Assembly (NCBI GenBank): GCA_037389465.1
Contig: JAZARR010000214.1
Coordinates: 5,890,001 to 5,954,000 of the forward strand
Reading direction: 5' to 3'
DNA from: Baylisascaris procyonis
Taxonomy: Eukaryota > Nematoda > Chromadorea > Rhabditida > Ascarididae
Length of the DNA stretch: 64,000 nt
The translations under genes and the position numbers were made by a program. The notes below the pieces were generated by a model. It saw only the letters and a list, made by a program, of their open reading frames with translations, did no database searches and was not told the DNA's origin. The first letter of the stretch is position 1; each line of letters starts with the position of its first letter. Of the stretch, positions 42,229 to 53,343 are shown piece after piece.

Positions 42229-42837
42229 ATGCTTCATATGTCACAAATCTTGGAACATCCATCTATTATAAACGGTGATATCACAGGCTACACACCATTA
42301 AGTTGGAACGCAGCCAATGAAGCACTTCCAATGAATTCCGATCTCAGAGCGTTGCCTTCACCCTCTACCTCTTCATCTAGCGCAACGTCAGGATATAGTT
42401 CTGGAAGTAGGTGCTTCTCTTTGACGCAATCAATGAACGTTAAGATGTCAGTTATTGGTTCCAAAAAAAGTTTATTTTGCTCACTGTACTTCAAACAAAG
42501 AAAGTATACATCTAATCGAATGTCCTTATTTAGAATAAGAGCATAGTCATAATACAGTTGCTCCTACTTACACTGCTTTTTTACGACAGAGCAGTAAAAT
42601 TTGGTAATACAACAAAAACATAGCAGCAGTAATTTTTACAGTAATTACAGCAGCTATAATGCATTTACAGTAATTTACAGTAATGTTTTTGCATAGATTT
42701 GAAAGAAAAGAACTCTCTGACGCGGGCCGTAACATTTATCATTCTCTTTCCGGTGTTTTCAACGTTCGATTGGGAAAGTTAAAGCTACAACAGCTGTCGA
42801 TCTATTAGCAGCAACTAATGAATGGAGTTGTTGATAA

Positions 42838-42912
<75 letters not shown>

Positions 42913-45900
42913 TAGATATAGATATAGATATAGATATAGATATAGATATAGATATAGATATAGATATAGATATAGATATAGATATATGTATATGCATATT
43001 AAAATGCTATTTTCAGCGTCTCCAAAGCAATCCACATGGCAAGTCACCGGTAATGGTGGTTCAGTACAATATACAAATGGTCTTTTTCGAGAGCCAGATC
43101 GTCTTGAAAATGGTGAAAAAATTAAACGTCCAATGAATGCTTTCATGGTTCGTTTTTATCTCTTATTTCTACTTTTTTTTTTTGCTTGTTTCTACTCAGA
43201 AAAATCGAAAGAAACAAGTGCATAGACGTTTTGGTGCTGCTAGTATGGTGTGCAATTTGTAGTTTCATTGATTACATTTCGCGATGATTTGTAAAGAAGT
43301 AGTGAAATGCTTTCAACAATAAAGCAGTTTTCTAATATGGTCGATTCGAATCGATTATTGAAACTTTCCTCGCTAAATTCTTCTTTTTCCAATTCGAACA
43401 ATGAATGATAAAAATAGACATCTTTTAGAATTCAAAAAAGAGTACTTGCATAAATATATGAATGAATTCTTCGAAGCAAATAAAATCAGTTTATTTTATC
43501 ACATCTAGAATGTTATGCAATGCACGAACCATTCTCATCTGCTTTTTAATTAAATAATGAAGCTTTCGTTATGCTACTTTAGTGTTATTAATGCAACTTT
43601 TTAAAAAGATCATTTTTTGAAATTTGAAGTTGAATGCTTTTTACGAAGCTTGAATTAAATGAGATAAATATGCTATTTGCTTTCGTTCTTTATAATTCAG
43701 CTGTGCAAAATTTGTTTGGGGCATTTATTTTACCAAGATTCAATTATATAGGTTGCATCAGTGGCACAGATAGAGGATCGTACGCCAGAAAAGTACTTCA
43801 GATATATAACGATGGTTTTTATGCACTTAAGGATGGGTTGGACGGGGGAAAGGAAAGATGTAAGACCAAAATTGAAAAAGAATTACAAATTAGTGCACCA
43901 CCTCACAACAAATAACGTTTTAATAGGGAACTAGTAAGGACATAATTGTGAATTGCTTATTTCATTTATTTTACTTGTTTTAATCGACAAAGCATTCATT
44001 ACGACTAAATATCGCTTCATATCGCTTCCACTTTCGCTAAGGTGAAGTTGTAATGTAGCGTGACGGTTAGGGCTCAGGTTCATCTCCTGCCCATCGGATG
44101 ATACTGACGAGTCGATTCATCGTTGTCCCAGTCAAGAGGAAAGCTCTGATTTGTTACACCATCTTCGTCCCTATGAGGTGGTTGGAGTGATTCGGTATAT
44201 GTACTCAGTCATTGTAAACTGCATGAAGTGTTTATTTTATAAAGACGAAATAGAATATACGCAATGGGTGAATTTCTCGTGTTTTCGACGGATGTTGGCT
44301 TCAGATGTAATGCATTTCAACTATGATATATATCACTTTTTATGCAGAAGTATTGTTATATTTAGGTTTGGTCGCAAATCAGAAGAGCACAAATCGCCAA
44401 TCAAGACGGGAAAATGCATAATTCACAAATTAGTAAAGAACTCGGTATTGAATGGCGAAAAATGAGTGCAGAACAAAAAGCACCATTCATTCAGAAGGTT
44501 TGTTTATTTTATAAACAAAAAAAATTTTTTTTTAATGAAAAATTTAGTGATATATTCCAAGATAGAGAGAGAGAGAGAAAGAGGGAGTGGTGTAGCCGAA
44601 TTGTTTTTCAACTACACTCAAGTCATCTGGTATCGTTATTTTTCATTTGAATAATTCTTAACGGCCACCCACCATCATCTGTTTATTCCATTATATTTCA
44701 TTGGAAAAGAGAGAATTTCCGGCGATTGATGATTGATTCATACGCAATTCGATTGTCAAAAATGTTTTCCGTTTTTTATTCTCGTTAACGCATTGTTAAC
44801 GAAAACTATAATGTTCTATGATTAGTTTAAAATTGAGTTAAGCGCACGAGAAAATCGCATTCAATAAGAACGAAAATCTTTTTCGAAGAATTGTGCTCGT
44901 TAAAAATGTCGACAAATCATCGAAGAAATATTATCCCGCAAACGATGAAAATATTTGTAGTAATCATTCACTAATATAATGAGAGGAAAGCCTATCAGAA
45001 AGGAAAATTTCCACCGTATATCATCTGTGAAATTCCCGAAAAGAAACTCTATTTTTATATAGATCGTTATCAGCCAAAAACGTTGTGTTATTGAAAGGTA
45101 TGGTTTCAGGCGAAAGATCTTCGAGATGAGCTTATGCGTCAACATCCTGACTATGTTTATCGCCCAAAACGGAAGCCACGATTGCGCCAGAAATCACCAC
45201 GTTCGTTAAGCACACCAACGGGGCCTAACGTTAATAATGTGATTATGCCAACAATGAATGACACCACTACGGCTCAGACAATACCACCTCAGGCTCAAGT
45301 TCAAGCTCAACAAGCAACAACACAAATGCTATTGGCTGCTGCAGCGCAACAACAACAATCTCTTTTACTTGCCGCATATCAAGCACAACTTGCTGCCGCA
45401 TCGTCCAAAACGGCGGAAGTTACTAACGATAAGATAGCACTGGCGAGCGAAAAGGTAAAGCTAAGCACAAAAGAATAATGATTATTAATTTTCCTTACTA
45501 ATTTCTTTTTTGATTATCCATAAGATACAATTGATATTAGTGCTCTAATGAGAGTGCAAGATATTCTTTGCTAAATCAATATAATTAGCGACATTTTGAT
45601 TCGGTTGTGATTGAAGGTGGAGGGATATTGATAGGAAATGCGATGAGATTTACATGGATAAGGTTGATAAGTGATACATCAAGAGTCAGAGTTCAATCTC
45701 TCATTGGAAACGCTTGTCTATTTTACGTTTCCTACTGAATATTCCGAGTATTTTAAATGCAAAGCGGTAAAAGTGTTCAATGCACGTATTATTTGCGAAA
45801 ATAGCCGGAAACATTTAGCAGTTGTTTTTTTTTTTTTTTTAAGTAGATAGCAGAGAGGCGTCAGCAAATTTCTTGCATTCATTCAATGGCGCCTTTTCAC

Positions 45901-46617
45901 TTGATGTACTTTCTATTGGAGCCAGTCATATTGACATCTCATAAGTGATTGCTGTCTGTTTGCTCTATTTCATTGGAATATTTGCATCATTTGTTGCGGG
46001 AAATTTGGATACCCCTTTACTGTCTCAGAAAAACCCAAATATGAATTTAAAAACAATGTAGCCAAAATTATTAACGTTATGCTTATAATAAGAGAATTAC
46101 GTTGCACGTTTTGAATGTGTTAATATATGTAGATTGAATCAACTGTAGTCATAAACTGTTAACACAGAAATATAATAAAGAGAATAATGCATAATTATAG
46201 TTAAGCGTTATCGTTTCATTGCACAATTACGAGATATAATTAAAATTGCCATTATACAAGATAAATTATTTTCACTGATTTAAGATTACGTAATCACTGA
46301 AAAATTTCTTCATTACTCTTTTACCACTAATATTGATTTACAAGAAACTATATTCATAATGAATGTAATTCTAGGTATCGGATGCATTTTTCAAAGCTTC
46401 ACAATGTACCACACCAAATTTATTACCGTCATCATTGGGTTTACTATCCTATGCGAATATGGTACAACCATCAACTATCACCTCATCACTGGAAGCGAAT
46501 CGGAATTTTGCAGCGGCGCTCGCCTCATTGAACTCACAATTGAATCCTCTTTTCCTCGCACAACTTTCCTCTTCGATTATGATGGGAAACTCATTGTCGA
46601 ATTCGCATACACCATGA
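42229..46617 (+). CDS. sox: SOX family HMG-box transcription factor
   Basis: Sequence-specific nuclear DNA-binding protein of the SOX family. Exons: 42229-42406, 43017-43147, 44366-44497, 45110-45454, 46375-46617; all phases join, giving about 342 aa ending in TGA. The N-terminus is Ser-rich. The HMG box starts [11 protein letters not shown] (SOX signature RPMNAFMVW), continues [20 protein letters not shown], and ends [13 protein letters not shown], the usual nuclear-localisation end. It is followed by a Gln/Ala-rich activation-type region (about residues 210-260) and a Leu/Ser-rich tail. Two introns split the box: inside RPMNAFM|VW and at [19 protein letters not shown] and HPDYxYRP recall group B, but SQIRRAQIA and the missing basic RRKTK-like end are atypical, so the subgroup is uncertain. 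The start assumes trans-splicing at 42222. Confidence 0.93.
42839..42986. repeat. Compound microsatellite (TA)n-(GATA)n-(GATATA)n in SOX intron 1
   Basis: About 20 TA units, then about 8 GATA units, then about 12 GATATA units, ending 30 bases before the acceptor of SOX exon 2 (AG at 43015-43016). Frames across it (I/S, L/Y repeats) are artefacts. Confidence 0.97.
44050..44135 (+). repeat. tRNA-like SINE fragment (tentative) in SOX intron 2
   Basis: GTAGCGTGACGGTTAG resembles a pol III A box, and GGTTCATCTCC resembles a B box, only about 20 bases apart, closer than in a normal tRNA. The segment is GC-richer than its surroundings. Weaker look-alikes occur near 41213-41260 (GATAGCGTAGG...) and near 45690-45715 (GAGTTCAATCTCTC). 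Not a functional tRNA: no anticodon arm and no acceptor stem are seen. Confidence 0.25.
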
Positions 46618-48480
46618 AATATTGATTTTTTTTTCACTTTCCTCATCAGCAATCAATCTTTTCATAGTTGAACTTAGAAATTCGATCTTTAAAATAAGAG
46701 TCTAGATCAAAATTTCCCAACTATGCAAGCAGAAAATAGGTCTATTATTATTTCATCGACGTGAGAATTTTTAATCGGTCAGCTTTTATTTCAGAGGAAT
46801 ATCTCATCTCTATATCATCCAATTGAATGTAAATTTAAGCGGGTTATTAATTAACTATGTAAGCTTAGTATAATAATATTGAAATATTTTGAATTTATTG
46901 TTGCTTTTCTAAATATTCATTATGAATGTTTCTATTTTCAAAGAATGTTAATCCACTCGAATATTGCATACTTCGAGGGAATCTCTCTTAGTTGTATGGG
47001 TAAATGCAAAAAGTTTCTATAATTTACTTAAGATATAGTTCCGGGAAATATGTGATCTATCAGAACTTGAAGATGCTTCAAGGAAAGACAATAGTTTCAT
47101 ATATTTGTTTTAAATATGATTGTTGATTAAAAAGCCTCCAATTCAGTGCATGTTTCATAATGATATTCACAATGTTTCTTCATTATACGAGTATTCTGGA
47201 TTCTTCAGCTAGCAATTGTGCAAATAGCACCCAGAATGATCTCTTAGTCTTTAGGTAATACGAGTAAAAAAAAACGTTGAAACACCTGTCTTTTTAAATT
47301 GCAGAACAGCTCATTTTGAAGAATATGACATATGCTAATATTTCAGCTTTGTTTAAAATCTCAAACAAAAACGAATTCTACGGGCTAATCGATTGCGTAA
47401 TGTTTAGCATTAAGCTTGAAGGTGAAGTTTTGCTCGAACATTGAACTGCTATATTATTTCAATTGATTCGATATCTCCATTTTCGACCGTCTCTCAATTG
47501 ATGACCAAGCTTTTTAATAATAGAATTTTTGAGTATCACCCATTCACCTTTTATTGTCAAAATTAAGCTTCAGCTGGAACAAATATAGTGATTGAAGCAC
47601 TTTTGCTGATCGAAATTTGCAGAATACCCGTAATGAATTCATTTATGTTGTATGGTTCATGTATGTGTGCACGTATACAGCAGACCGTTGTGAAATCAAA
47701 TGTTGTACTCATACAGCGTTCAGTTTTCTTGCCCGATCATACTGTTTGTGCTCAAGTGTACGATCTTCGTTGTATTATTGCTGTTGAGAATTTGTTTGTG
47801 ATGGATAATATTAGTAAAATGTTGTAATGAGTTAATAAAATTTTATTTTCAAATATGTGAATATGATGATTCGATCGATAGGTTTTGCGATATCACCAAA
47901 CCAATTATTTTGAGTTGATTTGCACAGGAATCGTAGAGCAAACTTTTTAGTATTAGAAGAACGATTGTTTAGTTGTGGTGTTTTCGTGGGGAGCGGAAAA
48001 CACCCGCAAGGCAGATGAACTGCTAGTGAAACATTGTCTAAAGAAATTTGCTTACTTTTTTAGTTCAATTAGAAGCACACGATTCTCTCAAACGGCTGTA
48101 GTTAGTGGACCAAAAAAAAACGGTCACGTAAGGTGGAGTTGGCGATTTGCATTATTTTCCAACTTGTAACTTTATCGTCGAATGGGTGGAGAGAGAACTT
48201 CGGTAGAATACGCACTCTGGACAGCCGTTTGGCGTATTCCTTGCCGAGTTAAAAAATCCAGCAAATACGATCAGTGTGATTTCGGGTCAGAAAATGCGAA
48301 ACAAATATCTCGAAACTTCATGATGGTGTCGAACTTTTTTTTTTTTCAATTCAGTATTGTCAGGTACGATCAAAGTGCTTTCTATTGTTTCAGTATGTGC
48401 GTTGATCTAATTCATATTGCGAAAAAAAAAAAAAAACTAGAGAGATGGAAGCACAAATCGCATAATAAACATGAGCTAAT
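46618..48480. other. SOX 3' flank, no gene seen
   Basis: AT-rich to 47.9 kb, then less so. A 79-codon frame at 47588-47827 is followed directly by TTAATAAAATTTTATTTTC (AATAAA near 47834), but it has no recognisable motif. I could not assign any gene here. Confidence 0.5.
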
Positions 48481-51400
48481 CACTGACCTCGATGAGCTGA
48501 TCACGAATGTGTGCGACGCTTGCTGTTTTATTTGAAATACGACGAAATTAGAGGTATACGAATGTTGTATTTGTATATAAATGTACTGCAATCGATATTT
48601 GCGATTCTTTTTCTCGGCAATGGTTGCGTCCATGGAGCTGCGGCTTTCATTTCTTGACACAACATTGGAAGCCCTATCAAATGGTATATAGTTTACTATA
48701 CTTCGAGAGAAAAGTTGAAAACCGAATCGACCGGCCAGAATTTCTGAAATATCGATTTTTGCAAAATATGGGGTTCTGGTTCTCGGCCGATATTTGTTAT
48801 AGGCAAAAGCGGTCTCTTGATTTGTGGTCTACTCGGCGAGACCTCTTGGACGATGTACAGGTGACCGCCCACGGGCGAACAGAAGCCGAGAAAAAAAATC
48901 CCAAAAATCGCAATTTTTCGATCGTTAGGGGGTAGGTAGCACAGGGAAAATTTGAAAAATATTTTTTGTCTCCGATTTCACTGATTTTGGTATCAGACGA
49001 TAGAGCTTGATGAACTGATTACGGATATGTGCATTGTTTGCTGTTTTATGTGAGAATAGGAAAACTATAGGTGCACGAATGCTGTAATTCCATACAAATG
49101 TACTGTACCTGATACTTCGGGGTTTTTTTTTCTCGGCAACTATTAGGCCTATGGAGCTGCGGCTTGCTTCCCTCAACACAACTTTTAAAGCTCTATCAAA
49201 CGACGTATAGCTTGTTATATTTCGAGAGTAAGGTTGAAAACCGAATCGACCCGCCAGAATTTCTGAAATATCGATTTTTGCAAAATAGGGGGTTCTGGTT
49301 CTCGGCCGATATTTGTTATAGGCAAAAGCGGTCTCTTGATTTGTGGTCTACTCGGCGAGACCTCTTGGACGATGTACAGGTGACCGCCCACGGGCGAACA
49401 GAAGCCGAGAAAAAAAATCCCAAAAATCGCAATTTTTCGATCGTTAGGGGGTAGCACAGGGAAAATTTCAAAAATATTTTTTCTTTCCGATTTCACTGAT
49501 TTTGGTATCAGACGATAGAGCTTGATGAACTGATTACGGATATGTGCATTGTTTGCTGTTTTATGTGAGAATAGGAAAACTATAGGTGCACGAATGCTGT
49601 AATTCCATACAAATGTACTGTACCTGATACTTCGGGGTTTTTTTTCTCGGCAACTATTAGGCCTATGGAGCTGCGGCTTGCTTCCCTCAACACAACTTTT
49701 AAAGCTCTATCAAACGACGTATAGCTTGTTATATTTCGAGAGTAAGGTTGAAAACCGAATCGACCCGCCAGAATTTCTGAAATATCGATTTTTGCAAAAT
49801 AGGGGGTTCTGGTTCTCGGCCGATATTTGTTATAGGCAAAAGCGGTCTCTTGATTTGTGGTCTACTCGGCGAGACCTCTTGGACGATGTACAGGTGACCG
49901 CCCACGGGCGAACAGAAGCCGAGAAAAAAAATCCCAAAAATCGCAATTTTTCGATCGTTAGGGGGTAGGTAGCACAGGGAAAATTTCAAAAATATTTTTT
50001 CTTTCCGATTTCACTGATTTTGGTATCAGACGATAGAGCTTGATGAACTGATTACGGATATGTGCATTGTTTGCTGTTTTATGTGAGAATAGGAAAACTA
50101 TAGGTGCACGAATGCTGTAATTCCATACAAATGTACTGTACCTGATACTTCGGGGTTTTTTTTTCTCGGCAACTATTAGGCCTATGGAGCTGCGGCTTGC
50201 TTCCCTCAACACAACTTTTAAAGCTCTATCAAACGACGTATAGCTTGTTATATTTCGAGAGTAAGGTTGAAAACCGAATCGACCCGCCAGAATTTCTGAA
50301 ATATCGATTTTTGCAAAATAGGGGGTTCTGGTTCTCGGCCGATATTTGTTATAGGCAAAAGCGGTCTCTTGATTTGTGGTCTACTCGGCGAGACCTCTTG
50401 GACGATGTACAGGTGACCGCCCACGGGCGAACAGAAGCCGAGAAAAAAAATCCCAAAAATCGCAATTTTTCGATCGTTAGGGGGTAGCACAGGGAAAATT
50501 TGAAAAATATTTTTTCTTTCCGATTTCACTGATTTTGGTATCAGACGATAGAGCTTGATGAACTGATTACGGATATGTGCATTGTTTGCTGTTTTATGTG
50601 AGAATAGGAAAACTATAGGTGCACGAATGCTGTAATTCCATACAAATGTACTGTACCTGATACTTCGGGGTTTTTTTTCTCGGCAACTATTAGGCCTATG
50701 GAGCTGCGGCTTGCTTCCCTCAACACAACTTTTAAAGCTCTATCAAACGACGTATAGCTTGTTATATTTCGAGAGTAAGGTTGAAAACCGAATCGACCCG
50801 CCAGAATTTCTGAAATATCGATTTTTGCAAAATAGGGGGTTCTGGTTCTCGGCCGATATTTGTTATAGGCAAAAGCGGTCTCTTGATTTGTGGTCTACTC
50901 GGCGAGACCTCTTGGACGATGTACAGGTGACCGCCCACGGGCGAACAGAAGCCGAGAAAAAAAATCCCAAAATCGCAATTTTTCGATCGTTAGGGGGTAG
51001 CACAGGGAAAATTTGAAAAATATTTTTTCTTTCCGATTTCACTGATTTTGGTATCAGACGATAGAGCTTGATGAACTGATTACGGATATGTGCATTGTTT
51101 GCTGTTTTATGTGAGAATAGGAAAACTATAGGTGCACGAATGCTGTAATTCCATACAAATGTACTGTACCTGATACTTCGGGGTTTTTTTTCTCGGCAAC
51201 TATTAGGCCTATGGAGCTGCGGCTTGCTTCCCTCAACACAACTTTTAAAGCTCTATCAAACGACGTATAGCTTGTTATATTTCGAGAGTAAGGTTGAAAA
51301 CCGAATCGACCCGCCAGAATTTCTGAAATATCGATTTTTGCAAAATATGGGGTTCTGGTTCTCGGCCGATATTTGTTATAGGCAAAAGCGGTCTCTTGAT

Positions 51401-51720
51401 TTGTGGTCTACTCGGCGAGACCTCTTGGACGATGTACAGGTGACCGCCCACGGGCGAACAGAAGCCGAGAAAAAAAATCCCAAAATCGCAATTTTTCGAT
51501 CGTTAGGGGGTAGCACAGGGAAAATTTGAAAAATATTTTTTCTTTCCGATTTCACTGATTTTGGTATCAGACGATAGAGCTTGATGAACTGATTACGGAT
51601 ATGTGCATTGTTTGCTGTTTTATGTGAGAATAGGAAAACTATAGGTGCACGAATGCTGTAATTCCATACAAATGTACTGTAGTTGATATTTCGGGGTTCC
51701 TTTTCTTGACAATTATTAGG
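48480..51720. repeat. Tandem satellite array, 513-518 bp period, about 6.4 units
   Basis: The marker TAGCACAGGG recurs at 48937, 49452, 49970, 50485, 50998 and 51511, giving spacings of 515, 518, 515, 513 and 513 bp. The five full units are almost identical. The left unit (about 48480-48936) is clearly diverged, and the right unit stops after about 210 bp at a poly(C) run. Each unit carries open frames of about 96 (+) and 93 (-) codons. These drift by indels between copies (for example CAAAAATCG to CAAAATCG in the last two), so they look like passengers of recent amplification, not a gene family. The units are GC-richer than the surrounding DNA and contain the small palindrome GCCCACGGGC. Confidence 0.98.
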
Positions 51721-51731
51721 CCCCCCCCCCC
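51721..51731. repeat. Poly(C) run at the right edge of the satellite
   Basis: Eleven C immediately after the truncated last satellite unit, followed after nine bases by AGCAGCAGCTAGCTG, shared in part with the flank of the C-run at 41805. Confidence 0.95.
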
Positions 51732-53343
51732 TTCTCGTGGAGCAGCAGCTAGCTGATGATGACAGAAAAACGATGAAAAGATCACATCATCGATGCATCA
51801 ATGCGTCGGAATATACAAAAACTTACACTAATAAAACAGCAAAGGATTGGTCAGGATTGGTCAAATTTCCAATAGTACATGAAGGCAGTTCCAAGAATAA
51901 TATAAAAATTCGGGAAGATAAAAACAGCATTATTTCCTAGAAAATTTGCGAATCACTCAATGGTTTACAAAATCGATAAATCACTCTTAGCCAATAAGAG
52001 ATCAGTAATTGTGTTATTCGGTTAATAAATAGCCTCTATTCATCGATGTCAATATCCATTATGTTTGTATAGAAATATCGAATGCACTTTTAAATTCATC
52101 AAAAATAACCAATATTTGTTATAGAGAATAGATATGAGAACAGCTAAGCAAATAAACTTTTCGCATTTCAGAGTAAAACATGAAATTTGGGCATAAAGGA
52201 TCTGCAGGCGATTATACATCAAAAGTGGAATAGAAGAGCGCATTGAAAGTACAACACAAATTAGATGGGGCCAGTACATTTCGAGCAAGAAATAAAGACA
52301 AATGTTAAACGATAGTCAGTGATATAGGTTAAGCACAAAGCAGATTCATTTTGTTAATTATGGTTGTTGTAAAATGGAATTGGATATTTGAGTGGAAGAT
52401 GTTCTTGGTATTGCAGTCTACGGTTGTGGAAAATTTTTCAACATCACAGAGTTCCCAATAAAAAAAAATACCCTTTCCACATTTCCTTTAGGCGAACGTA
52501 AAATGGGCAAATAAACAGTTCCAAAATCATGTATCTATCATTGAGTAGAAATTATTCGTGTTAGCAAAACTACTTTCCTACCCCCCTGGATATGATATTC
52601 CCGGAACGGAAAGTTTAAACTAAATCATTTCCCCGTTCAATATACTTGCACATATCCACCTTCCATATAGAAGGAGCGAACCGTCCGCTGTGAACTGCAT
52701 ACAAAGCCAACGTTAATGACGTCCATTTCGCTGTCAATTTGAGATCACACTGTCAATTAGTATAGTTCGTGCGGATTAATGACGTCCATTTCGAGTTGTA
52801 CGATTCATACGAAGTTTCTGAAAAACAATGATGTTATAGAAATGGTCTAGATGAAAAAAAAAAAACCGAAACCAGAGTTCCACATAGTTGTTCCTTATGT
52901 ATTATTGGGAAAAAACTTTGGTCATTCCAAAAACCATTACCAAAATAACCGTTTACCGCACTTTTAGATCCGTTCGAGTTCGGGAAAGAGAAAAGTGAAG
53001 TTGGAGAGCAAGCTGAGGAATCTAACGATGAAACACGGGCGAAAAATGCATAGAAGAACAAAGAGGAGTGCAGTGAAGCAGTAGCATACAAAAATAATAT
53101 AAATGCGCCTATATCGTAGGTTTAGGATGAAATACATATTGAGAATGCATCATAAAGTAGCACTTCAAAACACATTGCAACGTATTTTTATATAAATTTT
53201 CTAAAATTTAGCATTTCCTTGATGATTTATCGGTAAACCATTCTCATAATGGAGCGCAGATTGAAACATTTGAGGTGACACACAAATACCCTCAAATCCC
53301 AGCCTCTACAAGATCTTCTTGAAGGCTATTCCAAACCCCTCAC
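51732..53343. other. Satellite right flank and possible 3' end of the coiled-coil gene
   Basis: No complete gene is recognised. On the minus strand a strong acceptor (TTGTTTTTCAG, about 52820-52830) is followed by a short frame KLRMNRTTRNGRH ending in a stop, which could be the terminal exon of the gene at 53344-57140. A second candidate exon lies at about 52960-53015. The 18-base motif TTAATGACGTCCATTTCG is repeated at 52713-52730 and 52776-52793. Confidence 0.35.
52713..52793. repeat. Direct repeat of an 18-base TGACGTCC-containing motif
   Basis: TTAATGACGTCCATTTCG occurs twice, 63 bases apart, each containing a CRE-like TGACGT core. TGTCAATT also occurs twice between them. Confidence 0.8.

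Noticed and set aside
47588..47827. 79-codon plus-strand frame followed by AATAAA
   Set aside because: No acceptor with suitable phase and no motif; too short to call a gene on this evidence.
49164..51529. Repeated 96-101-codon frames in the satellite, as a tandem gene family
   Set aside because: They are identical because the whole 515-bp unit is recently copied, on both strands equally. Single-base indels shift the end in some copies, and no splice or start context favours coding.
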